A DNA stretch of 64,000 nt from an uncultured Pelagibacteraceae bacterium. GTDB lineage: Bacteria > Pseudomonadota > Alphaproteobacteria > Pelagibacterales > Pelagibacteraceae. Positions 19,479-28,488 of this stretch are shown here, in pieces. The stretch lies in assembly GCA_902576045.1 (NCBI GenBank), contig CACGTU010000002.1:1-64000 (forward strand), in the 5' to 3' direction. The stretch's first letter is position 1. Each line of letters begins with the position of its first letter. The notes beneath the pieces are model-generated. The model searched no databases and was not told the DNA's origin. It saw nothing but the letters and a program-made list of their open reading frames with translations. The translations under genes and the position numbers were made by a program.

Positions 19479-19520
19479 TTGATACTTTTAAATTTTAAAA
19501 CATTATTAAATTAACATATT

Positions 19521-19958
19521 TTATATTTTTTCTGCTCTTTTTTGAAAAGCATCGGCAATCTTATTTAACCCAAATTCAAATGACTTAGTCATAATAATAT
19601 TTAAAAACTTATTTTTTATTTCAAAATCCACATCAAATATAACTTCAGTAAAATTATCTTTCTGAACAAATTTCCAATTATTTTCTAAATAGTTTAATGG
19701 TCCATCTATGTTTGTAACATGAATAAGATCCTGGTTCTTAATGTACTTAACATCGCTTTTGTATGTATCTACAAAAGGTTTTTTTCCAATTGTCAAATCA
19801 GCAATGATATTTACAACTTCATCATCTTCTCTCTTTTCATATACTTTAGAATCGATGCAGAATGGAATAAATTCCGGATATTTTTCAATATCTAAAACAA
19901 AATTTATTAGCTTAGCTTTATCGCGTTCAATTAAACGCGTTACAGATGCTTTTGGCAT
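19521..19958 (-). CDS. ratA: START-domain coenzyme Q-binding protein (RatA/COQ10 family)
   Basis: A 145-residue cytoplasmic protein of the polyketide cyclase/START superfamily. It has the family opening YxDVxxYPxFxPFC as VLDIEKYPEFIPFCI and an ending FExxLxKIADAFxxRA as FEFGLNKIADAFQKRAEKI. Mitochondrial and alphaproteobacterial members bind coenzyme Q and support respiration; E. coli RatA has been reported as a ribosome-association toxin, and the former role is likelier here. It overlaps the stop of lipA by one base. The lipA-ratA pair next to cinA, pgpA and ispDF is a familiar alphaproteobacterial neighbourhood. Confidence 0.9.
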   Translation of the reverse strand: MPKASVTRLIERDKAKLINFVLDIEKYPEFIPFCIDSKVYEKREDDEVVNIIADLTIGKKPFVDTYKSDVKYIKNQDLIHVTNIDGPLNYLENNWKFVQKDNFTEVIFDVDFEIKNKFLNIIMTKSFEFGLNKIADAFQKRAEKI

Positions 19959-20890
19959 TAGTTGATAATATTTCTATTTTTTTTCAGTTTATCAAAATCA
20001 TCATCAGCGTGGTAGGATGATCTCGTTAATGGTGATGATGTCACTAGAAGAAATCCTTTTGATTTAGCAATTTTTCCCAAATCATCAAATTCATCTGGAT
20101 GATAATATCTATTCAATGGAAAATGTTTTACAGACGGTTGTAGGTATTGTCCAATTGTTAAAAAATCTACGTCTGCCGATCTTAAATCATCCATTACTTG
20201 AATAATTTCATCTTTTGTTTCTCCAAAACCAACCATTAATCCTGACTTAGTAAAAACTTTTTTGTTAAATTTTTTTGAATTTTTTAAAAGCTCTAAAGAT
20301 CCAAAATATCTAGCTCCTGGTCTTACTTTTAAATACAAACTAGGAACTGTTTCTATATTATGATTAAAAACATCTGGGTTTGCCTCTAAAACTTTTTTGT
20401 ATGCCTCCCCTTTTCTTAAAAAATCAGGAGTTAAAACTTCTATTGTAGTATGTGGATTTTTTTTTCTGGTTGCAATTATCACATCATGAAAATGATTTGA
20501 TCCACCATCAGGGAGATCATCTCTATCAACTGAGGTGATGACTACGTGTTTTAAATTTAATTTTTTTACTGCATTAGCAATTTTAATAGGTTCAAATTGA
20601 TCAAGTTTTTCAGGCTTGCCTGTTTTTACATCGCAGAAGGCACAAGCTCTTGTACATGTATCACCCATTATCATAAGTGTTGCATGTCTTTTACTCCAAC
20701 ATTCTGTAATATTTGGACAATTTGCTTCCTGACAAACAGTTACTAAATTATCTTTATTTACGACTGTCTTAGTTAAGAAAAATTCTTTACTGTTTAAAAG
20801 TTTAGATCTAATCCAATACGGTTTCTTTTTTATTGGATTTGCTGGTTTATTTATCTTTTCAGGGTGTCTAGGTTTAATTTTGTTTTCCAT
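19958..20890 (-). CDS. lipA: Lipoyl synthase
   Basis: A radical SAM enzyme of about 310 residues that inserts two sulfurs into octanoyl groups of 2-oxoacid dehydrogenases and the GcvH protein. The auxiliary cluster cysteines are [12 protein letters not shown] (C53, C58, C64), the radical SAM motif is CTRACAFC (C79, C83, C86), and the RSSY motif closes the chain ([10 protein letters not shown]). I prefer ATG 20888-20890; the longer frame starts at a TTG nine bases upstream. Either start lies inside the end of ftsB. Each turnover yields 5'-deoxyadenosine, a possible extra substrate for the MTA module at 57.7-63.3 kb. Confidence 0.95.
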   Translation of the reverse strand: MENKIKPRHPEKINKPANPIKKKPYWIRSKLLNSKEFFLTKTVVNKDNLVTVCQEANCPNITECWSKRHATLMIMGDTCTRACAFCDVKTGKPEKLDQFEPIKIANAVKKLNLKHVVITSVDRDDLPDGGSNHFHDVIIATRKKNPHTTIEVLTPDFLRKGEAYKKVLEANPDVFNHNIETVPSLYLKVRPGARYFGSLELLKNSKKFNKKVFTKSGLMVGFGETKDEIIQVMDDLRSADVDFLTIGQYLQPSVKHFPLNRYYHPDEFDDLGKIAKSKGFLLVTSSPLTRSSYHADDDFDKLKKNRNIIN

Positions 20891-21182
20891 CGTTTTCAAT
20901 TATATAGGTAGTCTCTCCCTGTTTTCCAAACAAAAATTTTTCTCTTATTAAAATTTCTATAAAATCTAAATCTAAATTATCAGTTAATAAGGAATTTTTT
21001 TGCTCAAGATCCTCAATTTTTCCAATTAAATTACTCTCTTTTAATTTTAAATCTTTATAGATCTTTTTTTTTTCTAAGTTAGAAATTAAACCTCTATTAC
21101 CATCCAGTAGATTAAAGAAAAAATATATAAATAAAAAAGTGATTATAAGTAAGTAATAGTTTTTTTTTAATTTATCTAACAT
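20874..21182 (-). CDS. ftsB: Septum formation initiator family protein (FtsB/DivIC)
   Basis: A 102-residue single-pass membrane protein that links FtsL and FtsQ in the divisome. One membrane helix ([16 protein letters not shown]) is followed by GNRGLISN and a leucine-zipper coiled coil of about 40 residues, then the conserved end of the family (DxxExxxRExLxFGKxGE), here [19 protein letters not shown] use ATG 21180-21182, since the first codon of the longer frame is TTG. It lies between mcd and lipA and overlaps lipA. The usual alphaproteobacterial neighbours are eno and pdhA, so this placement differs. Confidence 0.85.
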   Translation of the reverse strand: MLDKLKKNYYLLIITFLFIYFFFNLLDGNRGLISNLEKKKIYKDLKLKESNLIGKIEDLEQKNSLLTDNLDLDFIEILIREKFLFGKQGETTYIIENDGKQN

Positions 21183-21190
21183 TATCAAAT

Positions 21191-22498
21191 TTATTGAATC
21201 AGTTTTTTCACTTTATTTGATATTATAGTTGTTTTTTTGTTAATATATTCCTCATGATTTTTTTCAATATTTTTAAGTTCATATAAATAATTCACCATAA
21301 CACCAAATGATCGTTTAAAACCTACTTCAGATATATTTGCATTTATTACTATATCATCGATTATTGCTCCATTTCCAAGATGAAATCTACAAACATCGTT
21401 GATAGGCAATTGTTTTGAGTTTTTCTCATTCATTAAATAATGAGCAACCAATTTATATATAGCATTCTTATTTGATATTATTCTTGTGTCGCCTATTTTT
21501 AAACTAGAAGATTTTAAAAAAGATATATTTTCTAAAGGAATATTTCCCAAAATATTTTTTATCAATTTTTCATCCAAGTTAACAAACCAATCTCTAAAAC
21601 CTGGTATTGGTGATAAAGTTCCAAAATTCTTAATATTTGGAAGTTCTTCTTGTATTTCAAAGACAACTCTTTTAATTAAAAAATTTCCTAAAGTTACTCT
21701 TGATAATCCATCTTGACAATTGCTTATCGAGTAAAATGTTGCAGTATCATAATTTTTATCACCATCAGTTCTAGGTTTTGTTATTTCCTGAATTGATTTA
21801 CCTAATCCATTAGTTAAAGCAACTTGAACAAAAATAATCGGCTCATCTTCTAGAGCCGGATGGAAATATGCAAAAAATCTTCTGTCTTCTCCTAATCTTC
21901 GTTTTAGTTCATCCATATCTTTAATCTCGTGAACTCTTTCATATTTCATTATTTTTTCTAATACTGCAGCTTTTGTATCCCAGGTAATTTTTTCAAGTTT
22001 TAAAAACCCTGGATTAAACCATGACTTAAATAATTCTCTCAAATCATCATCTAAAGGAATTAGATCTTTATTTTTATATATAATTTTCAACAAATCTTCT
22101 CTTAAAGAAACAATTGTTGATATTCCATTTGGAGACATATTTATTCTTTTAAATAATTCTCTTCTCTTTCCCTCGGATGTAACAGATAAGTTATATAAAT
22201 TTTTGTCATTTTGCGTTCTTTGATATTCTTCAATTGCTTTGGAAACTTCTGTGTGGCTGGGTTTATACTTTTCATTTATCTTTTTAAAAAATAGAAGTTT
22301 GTTTTCAATTGAAAGACTTGAGTATAAGTCTGTAATATCTCTTGCTACTGTAATACCAAATGCAGCACCCTTTGTAGACAATAAATCACCACAAAGTGAA
22401 AGGATTGTATCAAGATCATTTTTTTTAAGCTCTTTTTTTTTAAATAATTTTTGGCCAACATCAGCTATTGACGAAATTATTTCCTTTAAATTAAACAT
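21191..22498 (-). CDS. Malonyl-CoA decarboxylase
   Basis: A 435-residue enzyme that decarboxylates malonyl-CoA to acetyl-CoA. It has the helical N-terminal domain and the acetyltransferase-like catalytic domain, with HPALEDEPIIFVQVAL, FYSISNCQDGLSRVTLGNFL (catalytic serine region) and VCRFHLGNGA (catalytic histidine region). FGTLSPIPGFRDW is a third strongly conserved block. The length matches bacterial MCD (about 430-460). It precedes ftsB and lipA by 8 bases and follows a TauE-type permease by 21 bases. Together these hint at uptake of a malonate-like anion or at fatty acid-acetyl-CoA control, but no malonate-CoA ligase is next to it. Confidence 0.93.
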   Translation of the reverse strand: MFNLKEIISSIADVGQKLFKKKELKKNDLDTILSLCGDLLSTKGAAFGITVARDITDLYSSLSIENKLLFFKKINEKYKPSHTEVSKAIEEYQRTQNDKNLYNLSVTSEGKRRELFKRINMSPNGISTIVSLREDLLKIIYKNKDLIPLDDDLRELFKSWFNPGFLKLEKITWDTKAAVLEKIMKYERVHEIKDMDELKRRLGEDRRFFAYFHPALEDEPIIFVQVALTNGLGKSIQEITKPRTDGDKNYDTATFYSISNCQDGLSRVTLGNFLIKRVVFEIQEELPNIKNFGTLSPIPGFRDWFVNLDEKLIKNILGNIPLENISFLKSSSLKIGDTRIISNKNAIYKLVAHYLMNEKNSKQLPINDVCRFHLGNGAIIDDIVINANISEVGFKRSFGVMVNYLYELKNIEKNHEEYINKKTTIISNKVKKLIQ

Positions 22499-22519
22499 AT
22501 TTAAATGATTTACTATTTT

Positions 22520-23356
22520 TTAACTTATTTTTAAATATTCAATAAAAGATCTTATAGATACAATAATTAGAAAAGATCCAAAAATTTTACTTAATAACTT
22601 CTTATCTATTTTATATACTGCTTTTGCTCCTATTCTTGCCATTAACATCGTCACAGGCACAAAAACAATAAATCCAAATAAATTTATGTAACCAATAGTG
22701 TAAGGCGTACTTATATTATTGATAATTTCTCCTCCTGTTATCATTGTAATTGTCCCACTAATTGCAATCAAAATACCAATTGCTGAAGCTGTTCCAATTG
22801 ATTTTCTAATGTCGTATCCAAAAGTTCTCATAAATGGTACCATTAGGGATCCACCACCTATACCCAGCAAAACTGAAATAAAACCAACTGCTACTCCTGA
22901 AATATTTTTAATTGAGTCTTTTATTTTTTTTGGATTTTCTAAAAATTTATCTCTAAAAAATATAAAAAATAATCCAACTATAAATGCCATTATAGAGAAA
23001 AATAAAATAAAATCGGATGTTCTTAAATTAACTGCTAAAAAGGTTCCTCCAATTACACCAAGAACTATAAAAATTCCAAAAGACTTTACTAAATTTACGT
23101 CAACAGCTTTGTGTTCCATGTGGGTTTTGGCTGATATTATTGAAGTAGGAACTATTATAGCTAGAGATGTTCCGACAGAAATATGCATTCTGGTTGCAAG
23201 ATCAAAGTCTAAGACAGTAAATGCATAATATAAAGCAGGCACCATTATTATGCCGCCACCAACTCCTAATAAACCTGCCATAAAACCTGCAACAGATGCG
23301 GCTATAGATAATACCAGTAATAAATTTACAATTTCACCAAAATTTAAAACATCCAT
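22520..23356 (-). CDS. TauE/SafE-family membrane permease
   Basis: A 278-residue inner-membrane protein with about eight hydrophobic segments. It has two repeated glycine-rich motifs, GLLGVGGGIIMVPAL near residue 30 and LLGIGGGSLMVPFM near residue 165, the hallmark of the family. Members export sulfite, sulfoacetate or other small anions. The substrate cannot be read from sequence. It overlaps the start of the dusA frame by one base and precedes malonyl-CoA decarboxylase, so an organic-anion role is possible. Confidence 0.9.
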   Translation of the reverse strand: MDVLNFGEIVNLLLVLSIAASVAGFMAGLLGVGGGIIMVPALYYAFTVLDFDLATRMHISVGTSLAIIVPTSIISAKTHMEHKAVDVNLVKSFGIFIVLGVIGGTFLAVNLRTSDFILFFSIMAFIVGLFFIFFRDKFLENPKKIKDSIKNISGVAVGFISVLLGIGGGSLMVPFMRTFGYDIRKSIGTASAIGILIAISGTITMITGGEIINNISTPYTIGYINLFGFIVFVPVTMLMARIGAKAVYKIDKKLLSKIFGSFLIIVSIRSFIEYLKIS

Positions 23357-24360
23357 TATGAGTTTGCTTGAATTGCTTTTTCATTATTTTGAACAATACT
23401 CATAATATGCTTTGCTTTTTGAAAATCAGAATCGCGAGCCATCATATTATCACTCAAATATCTTTTCCAACTTTTAGAGCCAGCTTGGCCATGATACAAA
23501 CCAACTGTATGCCTCATGATATGATTTACTTTAGTTCCTAACTTTACCTCCTTATCAACATAATCTAAAAGTTTCTCTACAACTTGTTCTCTTGTTGGAA
23601 TAATTTCTGTATTGAATATGCTTTTTTCTATATCAACCAATGAATAAGGATTTTGATAAATTGATCTTCCAATCATAACTCCATCACATTTAGAAATATG
23701 GTTTTTGATTTCTTCAATTTTAGAAATACCACCATTTATTATAATTTCTAAATTTGGATTTTCTTTTTTTATTTCATAAACCATGTTGTAGTTAAGTTTA
23801 GGTATATTTAAATTTTGTTTTGGTGATAAGCCAGTAAGCATCGCCTTTCTTGCGTGCAAAATAAATGTTTTTGTTCCTGCGTTGTGCATTTTATTTATAA
23901 AATTGTTCAAATATTCAAAACTTTCAACATCATCAAAACCAATTCTAGTTTTAGCAGTTACAGGTATTTTGCATGAATTAACCATCGAATTTATGCATTC
24001 TGCAACGAGTTCGGGTTCTTTCATCAAACATGCTCCAAATTTATTTTTTTGAACCTTTTTGCTTGGGCAACCTAAGTTTATGTTTATTTCATCATAACCC
24101 ATATCTTCAGCTATTTTTGCAACCTCTGATAATTCCTCTTTATTTGAACCACCAACCTGTAACGCAAGTGGTTTCTCTTCAGGACTAAATGATAAAATTT
24201 TTTTTCTGTCTCCGTGAATTGCAGATTTAGTTGCAACCATTTCACTATAAAGCATCACATTCTTACTCATTAATCTCAAAAAGAAACGATCATGACGATC
24301 AGTGCAATCCATCATCGGTGCAACAGAAATTTTACGATTTATTTTATTTCTAGTATCCAA
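23356..24360 (-). CDS. dusA: tRNA-dihydrouridine(20/20a) synthase DusA
   Basis: An FMN enzyme of 334 residues that reduces uridine to dihydrouridine in the tRNA D-loop. SVAPMMDCTDRHDRFFLRL is the DusA-type opening, the catalytic cysteine C98 lies in NINLGCPSKKV, and MIGRSIYQNP and HGQAGSKSWKRYLSD match DusA rather than DusB or DusC. The reading frame opens at TTG 24358-24360 within the end of dctM, leaving an 11-base overlap; no earlier ATG is available and the first internal ATG lies inside the SVAPMMD motif, so the TTG start is likely. This couples a tRNA modification gene to a TRAP transporter operon. Confidence 0.93.
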   Translation of the reverse strand: MDTRNKINRKISVAPMMDCTDRHDRFFLRLMSKNVMLYSEMVATKSAIHGDRKKILSFSPEEKPLALQVGGSNKEELSEVAKIAEDMGYDEININLGCPSKKVQKNKFGACLMKEPELVAECINSMVNSCKIPVTAKTRIGFDDVESFEYLNNFINKMHNAGTKTFILHARKAMLTGLSPKQNLNIPKLNYNMVYEIKKENPNLEIIINGGISKIEEIKNHISKCDGVMIGRSIYQNPYSLVDIEKSIFNTEIIPTREQVVEKLLDYVDKEVKLGTKVNHIMRHTVGLYHGQAGSKSWKRYLSDNMMARDSDFQKAKHIMSIVQNNEKAIQANS

Positions 24361-25681
24361 GAGGTTTACCCATTATTTTATCAGGTAGCCATGTCACTAT
24401 TTCTGGAAAAATACATAAAATTAATATGGCTAAAGCCATTATAATCATAAACGGTATAGAGCCTTTTAAAATTTCTGACAAACTAACATCTGGGGTAATT
24501 CCTTTTATAATATAAAGATTTAATCCAACGGGTGGGGTTATTAATCCTATTTCCATGTTTATTGTAAATACAATTGCAAACCAATAAGGATCAAAACCTA
24601 AAGTAGTAATTACAGGTAACAATATAGCTGAAGTCATGACGATTACGGCTACAGGCGGCAAGAAGAAACCAGCTATTAAAAGAAAAATATTTATTAATAT
24701 AAACACAACCCATTTGTTTGAGCTTATATCTACCATGCTTTGAGCCAAAGACTGAGTTACGTACAATTGTGAAAGTGTAAATGCAAAAAGATATGAAGCT
24801 GCAATGATAAACATTATCATTACACTTTCTTTCATGGAAACTTTAACAATGTTCCATATTTTTTTTGGCTGATAAATTTTGTAAACTACTGCTATTAATA
24901 CAAAAACTAAAAATGCCCCAACACCTGATGCTTCAGATGGTGTTGCAACACCACCATATAACACATAAAGAACGCCAGCTATAATTGCTAAAAATGGTAA
25001 GATCCTCGGTAATACTTCAAGCTTTTCTTTTAATGTAGGTCTTTTACGATTGCTTAAAGCTTTTGCTGAATCTTTATCTATAAAATAACTATGTATAAGT
25101 GCCCAAATAGCAAACATACCTGCCAGCATAAAACCTGGAACTAACCCACAAAGAAATAATCTTCCTATTGATGTTCCTGTTGCTATTCCATAAACAATTA
25201 AAACAATGCTTGGAGGAATTAAAACTCCAAGTGTCCCCCCAGCAGCAATTGTTCCAGTTGCAATTTGATCAGAATATCCCCTTTTTCTCATTTCTGGGAT
25301 CCCCATAGTACCTATTGCGGCACACGTTGCTGGACTTGAACCGCTTAAAGCTGCAAAAATTGAACAAGCACCAATATTTGAAATGACTAAGCCACCAGGT
25401 ACTCGCCAAAGCCATCTATCCAACCCTGTATATAAATCTTTTCCCGCTGGTGAATTGGCTACAGCCATTCCCATTAAAATAAACATTGGAATTGAAAGAA
25501 GCACAAAAGAATTCAAACCTGCATAAAAGGTCTCTGCAAATACATCTAACATTTGAAAACCTTCAAAAGCAACTAATAGAGCAATCGATACAAAGCTCAA
25601 ACCAAAAGCTATAGGTATTCCAGAAAATAAAACGATAAGCGTAAAAACAGCAACTATCACTGCAATTAATAAAGGATCCAT
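24350..25681 (-). CDS. dctM: TRAP transporter large permease (DctM family)
   Basis: A 443-residue inner-membrane protein with about twelve hydrophobic segments, the sodium-coupled permease of a TRAP uptake system. It shows family motifs PMFILMGMAVANSPAG, SGSSPATCAAIGTMGIPEM, GGTLGVLIPPSIVLIVYG and a near-C-terminal EIGLITPPVGLNLYIIKG. It starts directly at the dctQ stop (one-base overlap). The substrate is probably a carboxylate, but the binding protein alone decides it. The dctP gene of this system is frameshifted in the window. Confidence 0.95.
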   Translation of the reverse strand: MDPLLIAVIVAVFTLIVLFSGIPIAFGLSFVSIALLVAFEGFQMLDVFAETFYAGLNSFVLLSIPMFILMGMAVANSPAGKDLYTGLDRWLWRVPGGLVISNIGACSIFAALSGSSPATCAAIGTMGIPEMRKRGYSDQIATGTIAAGGTLGVLIPPSIVLIVYGIATGTSIGRLFLCGLVPGFMLAGMFAIWALIHSYFIDKDSAKALSNRKRPTLKEKLEVLPRILPFLAIIAGVLYVLYGGVATPSEASGVGAFLVFVLIAVVYKIYQPKKIWNIVKVSMKESVMIMFIIAASYLFAFTLSQLYVTQSLAQSMVDISSNKWVVFILINIFLLIAGFFLPPVAVIVMTSAILLPVITTLGFDPYWFAIVFTINMEIGLITPPVGLNLYIIKGITPDVSLSEILKGSIPFMIIMALAILILCIFPEIVTWLPDKIMGKPLGY

Positions 25682-26175
25682 TAATTACTATCCTGTTCGT
25701 CGTTAAGTTTTATTATTTCTGCAATATATTGCAATATCATCAACGCAGCACCTATCATCATTGAAGAATAAGGAATCCAAAGAGGTGGATCCCATACAGT
25801 TCCTGTAGAATAATTTTTTGTAAAAGCTTCCTCTACCATTAAAAATCCAAAATAAAATAAAATTAAGAAAAATAATAAACTTACTAAAGATGTAAAAATT
25901 TTGAGTCTTAAAATATTTTTCTTTGATAAAAAATCATAAATCCATTCCATGCTCACATGCGCTTTTTCACTTAATACATAAGCACTTCCAATAAATGTAG
26001 ATGCTACTAGAAGCATGGTAACTAACTCTGTTTGCCAAGTAATTGCTCTTTGGAAGAAATATCTTTCAAAAACTAGTTCTACAATAACAAGGATTGATAA
26101 AAGTAAAGCTAATACAGCAAAAGCTCCACAAGCTTTGGCAATATGATCACAGAATTTTAAATATTTATTTTTCAT
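25681..26175 (-). CDS. dctQ: TRAP transporter small permease (DctQ family)
   Basis: A 164-residue inner-membrane protein with four hydrophobic segments, which docks on DctM. Typical features are LVASTFIGSAYVLSEKAHVSMEW around residue 65-85 and a late WIPYSSMMIGAALMILQY. I start at ATG 26173-26175, because the eight extra codons of the longer frame would be read from the stem and T-run of the terminator just upstream. The ATG comes directly after that T-run, so translation of dctQ from read-through transcripts is likely coupled to termination efficiency. Confidence 0.92.
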   Translation of the reverse strand: MKNKYLKFCDHIAKACGAFAVLALLLSILVIVELVFERYFFQRAITWQTELVTMLLVASTFIGSAYVLSEKAHVSMEWIYDFLSKKNILRLKIFTSLVSLLFFLILFYFGFLMVEEAFTKNYSTGTVWDPPLWIPYSSMMIGAALMILQYIAEIIKLNDEQDSN

Positions 26176-26211
26176 AAAAAAACCCCTACTTACATTCAAT
26201 AAATAGGGGTT
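26176..26211 (-). terminator. Intrinsic terminator/attenuator between dctP and dctQ
   Basis: AACCCCTA (26181-26188) pairs with TAGGGGTT (26204-26211), with TTA/TAA extending the stem inside around a 7-base loop. On the minus strand a seven-base T-run follows and ends at the dctQ ATG. It lies 15 bases after the dctP stop. It should make the binding protein more abundant than the permeases. Confidence 0.85.
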
Positions 26212-26225
26212 CTTTATATACCAGT

Positions 26226-27237
26226 TTATTTTACTGCTAAAGCCATTTCCATTAACTTATCACCACCTGGAACTTTCTCAGCAAATGCTTTATGAGAAGA
26301 TTGTTTTGCAATCTCTACCCATGCTGCATGATCTTTTTCATCCATATATACTAACTTAACACCTGCTGCTTTATAAGCATCTTCAAATTTTTTATCTAAA
26401 TTTTCAACTTGTGCAGTCATATATTTTTCAGCAACTTTACCAGCTTTCATAAGAGCATCTTGTTGTTTTGAATTTAATGCATCAAAACTTTTCTTTGACA
26501 TCAAAATTGGTTCATACATAAACCATAGACCAAATTTTCCTGGAGGTGTTGCGCATGAGACCTGTTCATAAATTTTGTAACTTACAAAACTTCCTGAACT
26601 AGTGTTAGCACCAGTTAATACACCTGTTTGAAGACCAGTGTAAATTTCTGATGATGGCATACTCTGAATACCTGCTCCTGCTGCTTCTAACATTTGGTTA
26701 AATGCTTTTCCTGCAGCTCTCATTACTTGTCCTTTTGCATCGCTTGGGTTTTTGATACATTTAGTTTTAGATGCAAATCCACCACCTAACCATGCATCTG
26801 AAAGAACTACTACTCCAGCGTCATTGATTATTTTTTTAATTTCGGTCATCATTGGACCTTTATTAAATCTTAATGCATGGTCGTGATTTTTTACAGTGCC
26901 AGGCATAAGTGTTGCATCAAATTCTGGATGGAATTTAGAAGCATATGCTAAAGGGAAAGCTGAAATATCTAACTGACCAGTTGTCATAGGCTTCCATTGC
27001 TCTTTTGGTTTATAAAGTGATTTAGCAGGATAAATTCTTATATCTAAATCAACATTAGCTTTTTTAACCTCATCTGCAATAATTTGAACCATTTCATGTC
27101 TTGGATCGTATGAACCATCTGCTCTTTGTGTGCCAGGCCATTGGTGGCTAGCTTTAAGAGTTACTGCTAAAGCAGATCCGATTAAAGAAAAAAGTTAAAA
27201 TTACTGAAGTGAAAATTAAAGATAATTTTCTTAACAT
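26226..27237 (-). pseudogene. dctP: TRAP transporter solute-binding protein DctP, single-base frameshift in the signal peptide
   Basis: An ATG at 27235-27237 with GAGGAG ribosome site starts a signal peptide, MLRKLSLIFTSVILTF, that runs into a wrong frame at an A6 run (27188-27193 on the + strand). Dropping one base of the run restores SLIGSALA followed by VTLKASHQWPG and the long open frame below 27197. The restored protein is about 336 residues, normal for DctP. The mature part has the conserved arginine region GQVMRAAGKAFNQML, where TRAP binding proteins hold the substrate carboxylate. Either the extra base is a sequencing error or the gene is inactive; the intact rest of the gene and operon favour error. 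The substrate is unknown. Confidence 0.85.
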
Positions 27238-27322
27238 GTTATTTTCTCCTCATTAGTTTAAAATGATATTAAATTGAACTTCTTAATAAGAGTCAATATA
27301 ACCATATGTCATTATATTTATT

Positions 27323-28466
27323 ATGAATGGTCCATTAAAAAATTTATTAGTTGTTGATTTAACAAGGGTTTTGGTAGGTCCTTACTGTACAATGATTTTA
27401 TCTGATCTTGGAGCGAGAGTAATTAAAATTGAAGCTCCTGAAATTGGAGATGACTCGAGAGGATTTGGTCCTTTCATTGATGATTACTCTGCATATTTTA
27501 TGTCATTGAATAGAGGAAAAGAAAGTATCGCTCTTAATTTAAAAAATGAAAATGACAAAAAAATATTTGAGAAAATTTTGGCAAAAGCAGACATATTAGT
27601 TGAAAATTTTAAACCAGGCACTTTAGAAAAATGGGGATTTGGTTGGAATGAAGTAAGTAAAAAATATCCTAAATTAATTTATGCGTCAGCTTCAGGTTTT
27701 GGTCAAACAGGTCCGCTTAAAGAATTGCCCGCATATGACATGGTTGTTCAAGGTATGGGTGGATTAATGAGTGTTACTGGACATCCAAATTCAGAACCAA
27801 CAAGAGTTGGAACGTCTATCGGGGATATTACAGCTGGTTTATTTACTGCAATTGGTATCAATGCAGCTTTGTATGATAGGCAAAAAAACAGGTAAAGGTG
27901 CTTTCATTGATGTATCAATGCTAGATTGTCAAATAGCAATTTTAGAAAATGCTATTGCTAGATATCTTTCAAAAAACGAAATCCCTGAACCAATGGGTTC
28001 GAGACATCCATCCATTGCTCCTTTTGAAGCTTTTAAAACAAAGGACAGTTTTTTGATTATTGCAGCTGGTAACGACAAATTATTTAAAAGCTTATGCGAA
28101 GTTCTTGAAATACCGAATATTGCAAATGATGAAATGTATAAAACAAACTCTTTAAGATCACAAAATATAGATAAACTTAAATTAATTATTGAGGATAAAC
28201 TTCAGCATAAAAATACAGATGAATGGATTAAAGTTATGGAAAATTTAAAAATACCATGCGGTCCAATTTTTAATATTAAACAAGCTGTAGAAAATCCACA
28301 AATTAAAGAGAGAAATATGATTGTAAAATCTTTTCATAAGAAAATTGGAGAGTTTAAATCTGCAGGAAACCCTATAAAAATGTCTACTTACAAAGATGAA
28401 AAAACAAGGGGAGATATTCCAGATCTTGATGAACACCGAGATAAAATACTTAAAGAATTTAGTTAA
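27323..28466 (+). pseudogene. Class III CoA-transferase (CaiB/BaiF/Frc family), single-base frameshift
   Basis: The restored protein of about 380 residues would move CoA between carboxylic acids. The N-terminal half reads LLVVDLTRVLVGPYCTMILSDLG, ILVENFKPG and GFGQTGP, with catalytic aspartate candidate D139 in LPAYDMVVQG. The frame breaks at an A7 run near 27883-27889, after ALYDRQ; removing one A continues as KTGKGAFIDVSMLDCQIA, the conserved middle of the family. The second half ends IPDLDEHRDKIL, again family-typical. The second frame starts at 27771 only because it is open there. No other decay is visible, so the lesion is probably a sequencing error. It is divergent from dctP and 22 bases upstream of an aldehyde dehydrogenase. 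Confidence 0.87.
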
Positions 28467-28488
28467 CTAATATATAAGCTATGAAATT

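Noticed and set aside
22719-23228. 169-residue open frame antisense to the TauE-type permease
   Set aside because: The product is a Pro/Ile/Thr-rich mirror of a membrane protein, with no family pattern.
27771-28466. A separate second CoA-transferase gene starting at 27771
   Set aside because: Its first 37 residues are out of frame with the family; the rest is the continuation of the 27323 gene after a one-base shift.
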